Origin: Pseudomonas sp. MM223
GTDB taxonomy: Bacteria; Pseudomonadota; Gammaproteobacteria; Pseudomonadales; Pseudomonadaceae
NCBI GenBank assembly: GCA_947090765.1
Contig: OX352322.1
Location: 5,067,501 to 5,131,500 of the forward strand
Reading direction: 5' to 3'
Length of the DNA stretch: 64,000 nucleotides
Part shown: positions 1 through 8,464 of the stretch, one piece after another
Numbering within the stretch: position 1 is the first letter of the stretch
Layout: each line of letters starts with the position of its first letter
Made by a program: the position numbers and the translations under genes
Notes under the pieces: generated by a model
Databases searched by the model: none
What the model was told of the DNA's origin: nothing
What the model saw: only the letters and a program-made list of their open reading frames with translations

Positions 1-838
1 TGCACATGCAGTTCGCGGTAAAGGCATAGATGTGGTACAGCGGCAGCGGTGCGATCATCACCTCCTGGCCGTCCTTGATCAGCTTCTGCCCGTCCGGCCC
101 GTGCTGCGAAAAACAGGCCAGCACCTGCAACATGTTGGCCACCAGGTTACCGTGGGTGAGCATGGCGCCCTTGGCAAGGCCCGTGGTGCCACCGGTGTAC
201 TGCAGCACGGCAATGTCGTCCAGGCTCAACGGCACCGGTTTGGGCGACTGCTCGCGGCCCAGGCGCAGCACTTGCTTGAACGAAATCGCCTGGGGCAGCT
301 GGTAGGCCGGTACCATCTTCTTCAGCTTGTCGACCACCGTGTTGATCAGCCAGCCTTTGGCGGCGGGCAACAGGTCGCCCATTTTCGCCTCGATCAGGTA
401 CTCGATGCCGGTATCGGGCAGCACCTCCTGCACACGCTTGCCGAACATGTTCAGGTACACCAGCGCACGTGCGCCACTGTCCTTGAACTGGTGGCGCATT
501 TCGCGCTCGGTGTACAGCGGGTTGGTGTTGACCACGATCAGGCCGGCACGCATGGCACCGAATACGGCGATCGGGTATTGCAGCACGTTGGGCATCTGCA
601 CCGCGATGCGGTCACCCGGTTTGAGGTCGGTGTGCTGCTGCAACCAGGCAGCGAAGGCTGCCGAATGGCGCTCCAGCTCAGCGTAGGTCAGGGTCACGCC
701 CAGGTTGCTGAATGCCGGGCGGTCGGCAAAGCGCTTGCAAGAGCGCTCGAACACCTCGACGACCGAGGCGTAGGCATTGATGTCGATGGTGGAAGGCACG
801 CCCGCCGGGCGCTTGTCATTCCAGAAGTCGGCTTGCAT
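1..838 (-). CDS. fadD: Long-chain-fatty-acid--CoA ligase, N-terminal part (runs off the window)
   Basis: This gene activates long-chain fatty acids to acyl-CoA at the inner membrane, the entry step of beta-oxidation. About 279 codons are visible, from the ATG at 838 to the window edge, so the 3' half is missing. The translation begins MQADFWNDKRPAG and contains the AMP-binding P-loop YTGGTTGLAKGA near residue 215, followed by the PLPLYHIYAF block typical of FadD. An AGAGGAA ribosome site precedes the ATG. The gene is divergent from the alpha/beta hydrolase at 1057. P. putida carries tandem fadD paralogs, and which of the two this is cannot be settled from the fragment. The plus-strand open frame across it is a shadow. 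Confidence 0.9.
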   Translation of the reverse strand, partial: MQADFWNDKRPAGVPSTIDINAYASVVEVFERSCKRFADRPAFSNLGVTLTYAELERHSAAFAAWLQQHTDLKPGDRIAVQMPNVLQYPIAVFGAMRAGLIVVNTNPLYTEREMRHQFKDSGARALVYLNMFGKRVQEVLPDTGIEYLIEAKMGDLLPAAKGWLINTVVDKLKKMVPAYQLPQAISFKQVLRLGREQSPKPVPLSLDDIAVLQYTGGTTGLAKGAMLTHGNLVANMLQVLACFSQHGPDGQKLIKDGQEVMIAPLPLYHIYAFTANCMC

Positions 839-1056
839 TTATTATTGTTCCTCTGCCTGGACCTGCACTGCGTCCTTTAGTCCTTGACCTGATCGCCTGA
901 AGGCGAAAAGGCGTTGTTCCGACGTTAGCAGGTAAGCCCAAGGCGGCATATACGCCAAGTGCCGCCATTAACATTGTGAATCTTATTTGTGCCCTTCCTG
1001 CAATCCGGCCGGTTGTGCATACACTGTTCGGGTACCCGTGCGCACAAGGACCCGCC

Positions 1057-2001
1057 ATGCCTCACGACGCCTTCTGGCTACCCGCCAGCGAGCACTGCAG
1101 CCTGTACGTGCACCAATGGCTGCCGGCCACACCGGTAAAAGCCGTGGTGCTGCTGGCCCATGGCATGGCCGAGCATGCCGGGCGCTACCAGCGCCTGGGG
1201 CGTGCGCTGAGCGAGGCCGGCTTTGCCCTGGTCGCGGCCGACCAGCGCGGCCACGGGCGCACCGCCGAGCTGGGCAGCCTCGGCCTGTTCGCCCGCCATC
1301 ATGGCTAGAATGCCGTAGTCAACGACCTGGGTCGGCTGGCCCAGCACATCGGCCAGCAGTACCCGTGCACACCGCTGTTCCTGTTCGGCCACAGCATGGG
1401 CAGCTACATCGCCCAGGCCTACCTGCTGCACCACAGTGCCAGCCTGCACGGGGCGATTCTCAGTGGTTCCAACTACCAGCCGGCGGCGCTGTACCGCGTG
1501 GCGCGGCTGATTGCCCGGCTGGAGGGCTGGCGCCAAGGGCCGCAGGGCAAGAGTGCGCTGATCGAATGGTTGTCGTTCGGTTCGTTCAACAAAGCCTTCA
1601 AGCCCAACCGCACGGCGTTCGACTGGCTCAGCCGCGACCCGGCCGAGGTCGACCTGTACGTCAACGACCCGTTGTGCGGCTTTCGCTGCAGCAACCAGCT
1701 GTGGCTCGACCTGCTGCAAGGCTTGGCGCAAATCAGCCAGCCGAGTAACCTCGCGCAGATCGATCCGAACCTGCCCATGCTGGTAATCGGTGGAGAATGT
1801 GATCCGGTCAGTGCCGGCAAGCGTCTCACCCATCTGGCCGACGCCCTGCGCGCGACCGGCAATCGACATGTACAGCTGCGCGTCTATCCTGATGCGCGGC
1901 ACGAAGTACTCAACGAAACCAACCGTGACGAGGTCACCGCCGATATTCTCGGCTGGCTTGAACAGGCGCTGGCCCTTGGCCGCCCTGTGCGCAGTGAATG
2001 A
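1057..2001 (+). pseudogene. Alpha/beta hydrolase (monoacylglycerol lipase-like, serine aminopeptidase S33 family) with in-frame stop
   Basis: The frame opens at the ATG at 1057 (AAGGA site upstream) and reads as a lysophospholipase or monoacylglycerol-lipase type hydrolase: LLAHGMAEHAGRY oxyanion region, DQRGHGRT, nucleophile elbow GHSMGSY at about residue 113, and a late Asp (GGECDPVS) and His (DARHEVLNE). A TAG at 1306-1308 interrupts it after residue 83, in the segment FARHHG-stop-NAVVNDLG, where relatives have Trp. A TGG-to-TAG change is the simplest reading. Downstream the same frame is fully intact to 2001, so this is either a recent nonsense mutation or a sequence error. It lies 34 bases upstream of the MaoC gene, probably in one operon. 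Confidence 0.8.
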
Positions 2002-2035
2002 TAGCCGCCCTCGCCCAACGCTTAAGGAAGCACCG

Positions 2036-2506
2036 ATGTCCCAGGTCACCAACACGCCTTACGAAGCCCTCGAAGTCGGCCAGAAGGCCGAGTACAAGAA
2101 GTCCGTTGAAGAACGCGACATCCAGCTGTTTGCTGCGATGTCCGGTGACCACAACCCGGTTCACCTGGATGCCGAGTTTGCCGCCAAGAGCATGTTCCGC
2201 GAGCGCATTGCCCATGGCATGTTCAGCGGCGCGCTGATCAGTGCAGCAGTGGCCTGCACCCTGCCTGGCCCAGGCACCATCTACCTGGGCCAGCAGATGA
2301 GCTTCCAGAAGCCGGTGAAAATTGGCGACACCCTGACCGTGCGCCTGGAGATTCTCGAGAAGCTGCCCAAGTTCAAGGTGCGCATCGCCACCAATGTGTA
2401 CAACCAGAACGATGAGCTGGTGGTCCAGGGTGAGGCCGAGATCCTGGCGCCGCGCAAGCAGCAGACAGTCGAGCTGGTGTCGCCGCCGAATTTCGTGGCT
2501 AGCTGA
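2036..2506 (+). CDS. phaJ: MaoC-family (R)-specific enoyl-CoA hydratase
   Basis: This 156-residue hot-dog-fold protein matches short MaoC/PhaJ hydratases, which convert trans-2-enoyl-CoA to (R)-3-hydroxyacyl-CoA and can link beta-oxidation to PHA monomer supply. The hydratase motif with the catalytic Asp and His is visible as SGDHNPVHLD near residue 41, followed by FRERIAHGMF. The ATG at 2036 has an AAGGAAG site. A longer open frame from 1790 overlaps the hydrolase and is not used. Position beside fadD and the hydrolase fits fatty-acid metabolism. In P. putida the PhaJ4-type gene has this neighbourhood as far as I recall; the symbol is a family-level call. Confidence 0.85.
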   Translation: MSQVTNTPYEALEVGQKAEYKKSVEERDIQLFAAMSGDHNPVHLDAEFAAKSMFRERIAHGMFSGALISAAVACTLPGPGTIYLGQQMSFQKPVKIGDTLTVRLEILEKLPKFKVRIATNVYNQNDELVVQGEAEILAPRKQQTVELVSPPNFVAS

Positions 2507-2523
2507 AGGCTGATTTAGCCAGC

Positions 2524-2622
2524 ACCGGCCCTATCGCCGGCAAGCCAGCTCCCACAGGGTCACCACAGGCCTGGGCATTGTGGTGACCCTGTGGGAGCTG
2601 GCTTGCCGGCGATAGGGCCGGT
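2524..2622. repeat. Inverted pair of REP palindromes (type A, GCCGGCAAGCCAGCTCCCACAGG)
   Basis: Two 42-base arms (2524-2565 and 2581-2622) are exact reverse complements apart from the loop. They sit between the convergent ends of the MaoC gene and the sigma-factor gene, where they can act as a bidirectional terminator. The same core recurs at 5306, 16608, 18496 and 61718. Confidence 0.9.
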
Positions 2623-2632
2623 AAAGCCAACA

Positions 2633-3872
2633 TTATTCAACAGCCTGCAAACGTCGCTCAATGTGCCTGCGCTCCGGCGCCTGCCGGGTCAGCGCCAGTG
2701 CCTGTCGCCAGGCCGCACGCGCCTCCTCCACCTGCCCCAGTTGGTAGTGCAGCTCGGCCCGCGCCGCATGCGCCAGGTGGTAGTCCAGCAACTCCCCCCG
2801 CGCCAAAATCCCCTCGACCGCCCGCAAGCCAACCTCCGGCCCGTCCCGCTTCGCCAGTGCCACCGCCCGGTTCAGGCTCCACCACAGCTGACGGCCAGTG
2901 CCGCTGCAACACGTCATACAGCCCGACAATTTCCGCCCAGTCAGTTTCCTCTGCCGTTGCTGCGCCAGCGTGCACGGCGGCTATCGCCGCCTGCACGGTA
3001 TAAACACCAAACGCCCGGCTTTGCAGGGCCTGGCGCACCAGCTCGCAGCCCTCGTCAATGCGTTGCCGGTCCCACAGGCTGCGGTCTTGATGTTCCAGCA
3101 CCACCAGGTTGCCCTGGGCATCGGTTCGCGCCTGCTGCCGGGACGCCTGCAACAGCATCAAGGCCAGCAGGCCGATCGCCTCCGCATCAGGCAACAATTG
3201 CACCAGCAGCCTCGCCAGGCGAATGGCTTCATCGCTCAGATCCTGCTGTAGCAGTGACTCGCCCGAGGACGCCGAGTAGCCTTCGTTGAATACCAGGTAG
3301 ATCACCCGTAACACGCTCTCCAGGCGCTCGGGCAGTTCGTTCAGCTCCGGCACCTGGTACGGGATGCCGGCATCGCGGATCTTGGCCTTGGCGCGGACGA
3401 TGCGTTGGGCAATGGTGGCCGGGCTTTGCAGGAAGGCGCGGGCGATCTGCTCGGTGGTCAGGTCACACACTTCGCGCAGGGTCAGCGGTACCTGGGCATC
3501 AGCTGACAGTGCTGGGTGGCAGCAGGTGAAAATCAACCGCAGGCGGTCGTCCGCCAGCAGTTCTTCTTCACTGGGGTCCTGCGCCTGGCCGTCGAGCAGC
3601 ATGCTCAGGTCTGCCTGGGAGCGGTCGAAACGGGCGCGGCGGCGCAGCGCATCGATGGCCTTGAAACGCCCGGTGGAAACCAGCCACGCCCGTGGGTTAT
3701 CGGGGATGCCGTCACGCTGCCAGCGCTCGACGGCAATGAAGAAGGCATCATGCATGGCCTCCTCGGCCAGGTCAAAATCACCCAACAGGCGGATCAATGT
3801 CGCCAGGATGCGTCGCGACTCCTGCCGGTACACCGCCTCGACTTCAGCGCGCACCTGCGCCAGTGCCGTCAT
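2633..3872 (-). pseudogene. ECF42-type RNA polymerase sigma factor, frameshifted in its C-terminal TPR extension
   Basis: The N-terminal 280 or so residues are a sigma-70 ECF factor: sigma2 (LIRLLGDFDLAEEAMHDAF, NPRAWLVSTGRFKAID) and sigma4 (LTLREVCDLTTEQIARAF), followed by the DUF6596/TPR extension typical of ECF42 factors. Near 2878 the frame breaks. Reading GTGGTGGAGCC instead of GTGGTGAGCC (one extra G) shifts the protein into a Gly/Ala/Arg-rich artefact that runs to 2658. Removing one base restores SLNRAVALAKRDGPEVG and a normal end at 2633. The ATG at 3872 overlaps the TGA of the SRPBCC gene, so translation is coupled. ECF42 factors are encoded with YCII/DGPF-domain proteins and usually control that operon; a P. 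putida member has been linked to biofilm and antibiotic phenotypes. Confidence 0.85.
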
Positions 3873-4357
3873 CAGTCGGGCATCCGCTGGGTCACCACCT
3901 CCACCAGGCGGTCCAGGCTTTCTCCCCAGCCCTGGTGGAAGCCCATTTCTTCATGGGCCCGGCAATCGGCGGCATTCCAGTGCCAGGCGCGGGCGGTGTA
4001 GCGGGTTTTGCCCTGCTCTTCGTCAAAACTGATCACGGCGGTCATGAAGGCCTTGTTCGAGGGCACCCAGCCAGGCCCGAAGGCATCGGTGAAGACCAAC
4101 CGCCGTGGTGCGGCGATCTCCAGGAAAACGCCCTGATTCGGGTATTCGCTGCCATCCGGCGCCCGCATCAGGGTGCGGAACAGGCCGCCGGCCCACAGCT
4201 GCATTTCGCACTCCGGAGTGGTCATGCCGTGCGGCCCCCACCACTGCATCAACCATTGGGGCTCGGTCCAGGCACGAAACACCTTGGCCGGTGGTGCGTC
4301 GATCAGGCGGCTGATGGTCAATTCGTGTTGCGCTTGTGCAGGGGGTGCCAGGCTCAT
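3872..4357 (-). CDS. SRPBCC / AHSA1 domain protein (activator of Hsp90 ATPase-like)
   Basis: This protein of about 161 residues has the START-like AHSA1 fold: LTISRLIDAPPAKVFRAWTEP at the N-terminus, WWGPHGMTTP, and a C-terminal GWGESLDRLVEVV helix. Such proteins bind small hydrophobic ligands; the substrate is unknown. I chose the ATG at 4357 rather than 4372 because GGAG sits six bases before it. It is third of four genes in the ECF42 operon and its stop overlaps the sigma-factor start. SRPBCC, YCII and SnoaL-like proteins are common companions of ECF42 factors, suggesting a shared detoxification or stress role that is not defined by sequence. Confidence 0.85.
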   Translation of the reverse strand: MSLAPPAQAQHELTISRLIDAPPAKVFRAWTEPQWLMQWWGPHGMTTPECEMQLWAGGLFRTLMRAPDGSEYPNQGVFLEIAAPRRLVFTDAFGPGWVPSNKAFMTAVISFDEEQGKTRYTARAWHWNAADCRAHEEMGFHQGWGESLDRLVEVVTQRMPD

Positions 4358-4377
4358 GTTGTTGTTCTCCATAGCGG

Positions 4378-4722
4378 TCAGGGTTGCAGTTCGCGCACCG
4401 GTCGCACCTCGACACTGCCGACCCGTGCCGCAGGGATGCCTTTGGCGATGTTCAGCGCTTCGTTCAGGTCGCGGGCCTCTACCAGGTAAAAGCCGGCGAG
4501 TTGCTCCTTGGTTTCGGCGAACGGGCCATCGGTCAGGCTCATGTGCCCGTTACGCATGCGCACCGTGGTGGCGGTTTGCACCGGCTTGAGCGCCTCGGCC
4601 GCCAGCATTCGCCCCGAGCCATGGATGGCTTCGGCGTAGGCCATGCATTCGGCATCTTCCGGGCTGTCGGGCAGGCTGTGCAGCAGCCCCTCGTCACAAT
4701 AGACCAGGCACAGGTATTTCAT
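4378..4722 (-). CDS. YCII-related (DGPF) domain protein
   Basis: This 114-residue protein of the YCII/DGPF family begins MKYLCLVYCDEG and carries the family motif LTDGPFAETKEQLAGFYLVE near residue 65. The ATG at 4722 is preceded by GGAGGCGACC; a longer frame from 4752 lacks a site. The family is ferredoxin-like and often encoded beside ECF42 sigma factors, of which it is the characteristic partner and likely target. Its biochemical activity is not known. It is the second gene of the operon. Confidence 0.85.
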   Translation of the reverse strand: MKYLCLVYCDEGLLHSLPDSPEDAECMAYAEAIHGSGRMLAAEALKPVQTATTVRMRNGHMSLTDGPFAETKEQLAGFYLVEARDLNEALNIAKGIPAARVGSVEVRPVRELQP

Positions 4723-4766
4723 GGTCGCCTCCAGGGCAGCGGCAAAGTGCATTTAGCGATAACGGC

Positions 4767-5192
4767 TCAGGGCTTGAGATCGAACAGCGCTTTTTGCGTT
4801 TCCATGTCGAAAGGCGCCGACCAGTGCTCGTGGATTACCTGCCATTGGCCACCTTGACGACGATAGCCCACAGTCGCCCGCATGAAGCCACACTGGCTCT
4901 CGTCATCGCCCGGGCCGCAACGGTTCAGCCAGTGGGCCAGGGCCAGGTCGCCAGCGGCGTGTACGGTGAGTTCGGCCAGTTCGAAGACCATGGGGCCAGT
5001 GCACATGCCCATGCACATTTCCCAGTGCGCCGTATAGGCGGCCTTGCCTTTGAATTGCAGGGCCTGGATGGCATCGAAGGCGACGATGTCATCGGCATAG
5101 GGGGCGGTGATGTTGGGGATGTCGCGATCGCGCACGGCCTGCATCCAGCGCTCGATCAGTTGGCGGATCTCGGTTTCGGCTGCGGTGCTCAT
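4767..5192 (-). CDS. SnoaL-like / nuclear transport factor 2 fold protein
   Basis: This 141-residue NTF2-like protein begins MSTAAETEIRQLIERW and has the SnoaL/YybH pattern: APYADDIVAFD, then HWLNRCGP and a C-terminal WQVIHEHWSAPF. The family includes polyketide cyclases, ketosteroid isomerase-like enzymes and many of unknown role, so no reaction is assigned. The start at 5192 follows a strong GGAGGAA. It is the first gene of the ECF42 operon and has a candidate ECF42 promoter upstream. Confidence 0.8.
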   Translation of the reverse strand: MSTAAETEIRQLIERWMQAVRDRDIPNITAPYADDIVAFDAIQALQFKGKAAYTAHWEMCMGMCTGPMVFELAELTVHAAGDLALAHWLNRCGPGDDESQCGFMRATVGYRRQGGQWQVIHEHWSAPFDMETQKALFDLKP

Positions 5193-5253
5193 CGGGGGTT
5201 CCTCCGACAGGACATAGGGTTTGGGCACGGTGTGGAGTGGGCCTTCACCTATG

Positions 5254-5280
5254 GTCGAACGGTGAGCGGAGGAATCGACA
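5254..5280 (-). promoter_or_regulatory. Candidate ECF42 promoter
   Basis: Reading the minus strand, TGTCGA (5275-5280) is followed after 17 bases by CGAC (5254-5257), 60 bases upstream of the SnoaL-gene ATG. ECF42 factors are reported to use a TGTCGA -35 element with a CGA/TC-type -10, so this would be an autoregulated promoter for the operon. The assignment rests on pattern only. Confidence 0.5.
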
Positions 5281-5305
5281 GGCCTTGGAGATTATTCTGA
5301 ATGCT

Positions 5306-5404
5306 GATGGCCTCATCGCCGGCAAGCCAGCTCCCACAGGGGTAGCACAACATGCAAATGCTGCGACAACCCTGTGGGGCTGGCTTGCCGGCGATGAGGC
5401 CATC
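5306..5404. repeat. Inverted REP pair (type A)
   Basis: Arms 5306-5341 and 5370-5404 are near-perfect reverse complements around a loop of about 28 bases, with the GCCGGCAAGCCAG core. It lies upstream of the ECF42 operon and downstream of the DUF2790 gene. Confidence 0.88.
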
Positions 5405-5429
5405 GGCAACTACATCGAATACCTGTCGA

Positions 5430-5687
5430 TCAACCCTGCTGGCAACCTTCACCCATTGCCCGGTACTGGATGGTGTGCACCTGGCCCTGGTGGTCTTCGT
5501 AGGTCATGGTCGCAGGCACCACTTCGCAGACGTTGGGGATGGTCGAGAGGTTGATCACCCGTTTGATGTCCAGGTTCATGGTGTAGTCGTACTGCTGGGC
5601 CACAGGCTCGCTGGAGACAGGTTTGGCCTCGTCGGCAAGGGCGAACGAGGACATACCGACCAATGCAAGAATCAGTAATGGTTTCAT
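5430..5687 (-). CDS. DUF2790 domain-containing secreted protein
   Basis: This 85-residue protein has a Sec signal peptide (MKPLLILALVGMSSFALA) and a mature part of about 65 residues of the Pseudomonas-restricted DUF2790 family: YDYTMNLDIKRVINLS, then CEVVPATMTYEDHQG and a closing MGEGCQ. Two cysteines may form a disulfide in the periplasm. The start at 5687 is preferred over 5708 because it begins the signal peptide. Function is unknown; members of this family are often linked to metal, particularly copper, responses, but nothing here proves that. Confidence 0.8.
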   Translation of the reverse strand: MKPLLILALVGMSSFALADEAKPVSSEPVAQQYDYTMNLDIKRVINLSTIPNVCEVVPATMTYEDHQGQVHTIQYRAMGEGCQQG

Positions 5688-5957
5688 GTGGGTTTGCCTT
5701 TTGAGCATTCAAGCTGATCGATTGACTTCTAATGCCATCAATGGCGCGGAGAAGTTGCCATCTACGGTGAAGATGGCACGAAGTACCGATCCCGCTTCGT
5801 ACTGCCAGGGGGGATGAGTAAAATTCTACTCCCGGTTGGCAATAGTTGAACCCTGAAGTCGGATATTCACCCTTGCCGTATTTGCAACAATCTGCGTCAA
5901 ATTGGCCGCAAAATCTCATGCCAGAGCCTTTGGCCAGCGTTCAGGGCAGGACTCGCC

Positions 5958-6413
5958 ATGTCATTAAAAAATATTCACTGCTCGACACTTTCGGCCACAG
6001 AACGCCGGCTGCTGGACCACTTTTACCGCCAACACGGCTCGCGCATGCGTGCAGCGGGCGACGCTGAACTGTGGGTGGCAAGGGCCCCGGGCATTGTTGC
6101 AGGCTTGAGCTTGAGCGCGGTGGGCGAAGGCCTATGGCTGACGGGGCTGTTTGTCGACCCGCACCAGCGCGGCCAAGGGGTGGCCGGGCAATTGATTGAG
6201 GCGGCGCTGAAACAGGCCAAGGGGCCGACCTGGCTGTTCTGCCACCCGGACCTGGTGCCGTTCTATGAGCACCTGGGTTTCCACATGGCCGGGCAACTGC
6301 CCGAAACCCTGGCCAGCCGCCTGCAGCGCTACCAGCGCAGCAAACGCCTGATAGCCCTGCAGCGGGGTCAGTCGTCGCTGACCTCAAGCCCGGGGAACAG
6401 CACTTCGGTATAG
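5958..6413 (+). CDS. GNAT-family N-acetyltransferase
   Basis: This 151-residue protein shows the GNAT acetyl-CoA site [21 protein letters not shown] at about residues 70-90 and a C-terminal [14 protein letters not shown] motif. It probably transfers an acetyl group to a small amine or a protein; the substrate is not predictable. Its 3' end overlaps the 3' end of the convergent def gene by 46 bases. Confidence 0.8.
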   Translation: MSLKNIHCSTLSATERRLLDHFYRQHGSRMRAAGDAELWVARAPGIVAGLSLSAVGEGLWLTGLFVDPHQRGQGVAGQLIEAALKQAKGPTWLFCHPDLVPFYEHLGFHMAGQLPETLASRLQRYQRSKRLIALQRGQSSLTSSPGNSTSV

Positions 6414-6904
6414 CCGAACTTGGCAAAGTCCTGGATACGTGACGGGTACAGCCGGCCGATCAGGTGGTCGCACTCGTGCTGTACCACCCGCGCATGGAAG
6501 CCGTCGGCAAAGCGGTTGATCGGGTTGCCCTGGGGGTCGACCCCTTCGTAGCAGATATGCTTGAAGCGTGGCACCACACCCCGCAGGCCCGGTACCGACA
6601 GGCAACCCTCCCAGCCGTCCTCTACCTCTGTGGACGTCGGCGTGATGACCGGGTTGATCAAAATGGTCTGCGGCACCGCTTCGGCATCCGGGTAGCGCTC
6701 GCTGCGATCGAAGCCGAAAATCACCAACTGCAGGTCGATACCAATTTGTGGCGCGGCCAGGCCTACGCCGCCCACATGGTGCATGGTTTCGAACATGTCA
6801 TCGATCAGTTGCCGCAGTTCGGCAGTGCCGAGCATGTGCTCGGGCACTGGCGGGGCGATGCGCAGCAGGCGTTCGTCGCCCATCTTTAGAATGTCACGGA
6901 TCAT
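6368..6904 (-). CDS. def: Peptide deformylase
   Basis: Removes the formyl group from the N-terminal methionine of new proteins using a bound metal. All three signature motifs are present in the 178-residue product: [10 protein letters not shown] near residue 47, EGCLSVPG near residue 97 and the metal-binding HECDH near residue 142. The ATG at 6904 overlaps the stop of the upstream YihY gene (ATGA), so the two are co-transcribed. It is separate from the usual def-fmt locus of pseudomonads, so it is probably a second deformylase paralog. Confidence 0.93.
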   Translation of the reverse strand: MIRDILKMGDERLLRIAPPVPEHMLGTAELRQLIDDMFETMHHVGGVGLAAPQIGIDLQLVIFGFDRSERYPDAEAVPQTILINPVITPTSTEVEDGWEGCLSVPGLRGVVPRFKHICYEGVDPQGNPINRFADGFHARVVQHECDHLIGRLYPSRIQDFAKFGYTEVLFPGLEVSDD

Positions 6905-7860
6905 CTGGGGTTTGGCTCGGAAGGTTGGTGCTGGCTCGGTTGCGGGTGTTCATGGCCCAGCACGGTGATGGTTTCCGGGGCCTTGTGCCCTTCGAAATCC
7001 TTCTCGCCAGGGTTTTTACCCTCGCTCGACATGTGCTCGATCACCGCGTTCATCTCCGCGCCCAGCAGCAACACGGCAGCGGAAATATAGAAATACAGCA
7101 ACAGCACGATGATTGCACCAATGCTGCCGTACATGGCGTTGTAGTCGGCAAAGGTTTTTACGTAGTAGGCAAAGCCCAGGGACGCCACGATCCACACCAC
7201 CACCGCCAGCACCGAGCCGGGCGTGATGAAGCGAAACTTCTGTTTCACGTCAGGCATCACGTAGTAGATCAGGGCCACCGCCACCATCAGCAGCATGATG
7301 ATTACCGGCCAGCGCAGGATGGTCCAGAGTGTAACGATGAACTCCTGCATGCCGATCTGGGCGGCGATCCATTCCATCACTTGCGGGCCCAGCACCATCA
7401 GTGCTGCGGCCGCCAGCAGCATGCCGGCCAAACCGACGGTGTAGAAAATGGAAAGCGGGATGCGCTTCCATACCGGGCGGCCTTCGGGCACATCGTAAGC
7501 GGCGTTCATCGCGCTCATCATCAGGCGCACGCCGGCCGACGCGGTCCACAAGGCAATCACGATACCCACCGACAACAGCCCGCCTTTGGACTGCTGCAAC
7601 TGGTCGATCACCGGGTTCACCTGCTCCAGCGCCTGGGGCGGCAACACCAGTTCCGATTGCAGGCGCAGCCACGAAAAGAAGTCCGGCAAATGCAGGAAAC
7701 CAATCAGGGCAATGAGGAACAGCAGGAACGGGAACAGCGAGAACAGCGCCTGGTAAGCCAGCGCGGAGGCATAGGTGGACATCTCGTCATCAAGAAATTC
7801 CTTGATGGTGCGCACCAGCACGCGGTGCAAGGGCAGGCCCTGCAGGGCGGGAAAAATCAT
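6901..7860 (-). CDS. YihY/BrkB-family inner membrane protein
   Basis: This 319-residue membrane protein of the YihY/virulence factor BrkB family has a conserved start region ([34 protein letters not shown]) and six or so hydrophobic segments: about residues 33-57, 95-115, 140-165, 185-205, 215-235 and 245-270. Older databases name the family ribonuclease BN, which is a misannotation, so no nuclease role is given. An AAGGAG site lies just upstream of the ATG at 7860. It is translationally coupled to def. Confidence 0.88.
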   Translation of the reverse strand: MIFPALQGLPLHRVLVRTIKEFLDDEMSTYASALAYQALFSLFPFLLFLIALIGFLHLPDFFSWLRLQSELVLPPQALEQVNPVIDQLQQSKGGLLSVGIVIALWTASAGVRLMMSAMNAAYDVPEGRPVWKRIPLSIFYTVGLAGMLLAAAALMVLGPQVMEWIAAQIGMQEFIVTLWTILRWPVIIMLLMVAVALIYYVMPDVKQKFRFITPGSVLAVVVWIVASLGFAYYVKTFADYNAMYGSIGAIIVLLLYFYISAAVLLLGAEMNAVIEHMSSEGKNPGEKDFEGHKAPETITVLGHEHPQPSQHQPSEPNPR

Positions 7861-7966
7861 AGCGTCTCCTTTCGCCGCTCGATCGATTCAACAGACAAGT
7901 CTAATAGACCATACCGTTGCTGTGCTGCTCCCGGCCAATGCGTCAAAAATTGTGTATGCCTGTAAT

Positions 7967-8022
7967 GGCCCCTTCGCGGGCAAGCCCGCTCCTACAACGG
8001 CGGGTTTATCCGCGAAGGGGCC
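7967..8022. repeat. REP palindrome
   Basis: Imperfect palindrome GGCCCCTTCGCGGGCAAGCC with its complement CGCGAAGGGGCC, a classical P. putida REP unit. It lies between the YihY gene start and csbD. Confidence 0.8.
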
Positions 8023-8040
8023 GGAACAAGCGAGCTCAAA

Positions 8041-8221
8041 TCAAGGCTTCTTCACAGCATCCTTCACATTGCCCTTGATCTGCTGCGCTTCGCCCTTCAG
8101 GCTCTTGCGCCTTGCCTTCTGCGCGCAGCTTGTCGTTGTCGGTCACTTTGCCAACACCCTGTTTCACGTTGCCGATTGCTTCGTTGGCCAGACCTTTCGC
8201 TTTGTCTTTAGTACCGCTCAT
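8041..8221 (-). pseudogene. CsbD-family stress protein, frameshifted
   Basis: From the ATG at 8221 the frame reads [19 protein letters not shown], then [20 protein letters not shown], the hydrophilic CsbD pattern. It then shifts near 8095, where CAAGAGCCTGAAG has one C too many. Removing it gives [20 protein letters not shown] and a stop at 8041, about 59 residues, a normal CsbD length. CsbD proteins are small, disordered stress-response proteins of unclear mechanism. The longer upstream frame from 8314 is not supported. The lesion may be a sequence error. Confidence 0.75.
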
Positions 8222-8464
8222 GGCAAAACTCCTGCAAATGGAGACACGTGAACCGTGTCGACAGAAGGTGGACCCACCACCCTCGCTGGGAGTTTCAACG
8301 GATTTTCCAGCCACAAGCCGAGCGGTAAAACTGCGGGCGAATACCGCACCAAATCACCCCGGCGCACCTACGCAGCCATCACAGCTGCCCTAGAATCCCC
8401 GCAAACGTCCGCCCAAAGCAGGCTGGCACTCGATAAAAACAATGTTTTCCGGATACCCGCACCC

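Noticed and set aside
32..880. Plus-strand 282-codon ORF at the left edge
   Set aside because: It is antisense to the FadD coding frame, which shows clear acyl-CoA synthetase motifs.
6901..7860. Ribonuclease BN
   Set aside because: The name is an old misannotation of the YihY/BrkB membrane family; the protein has membrane helices and no nuclease motif.
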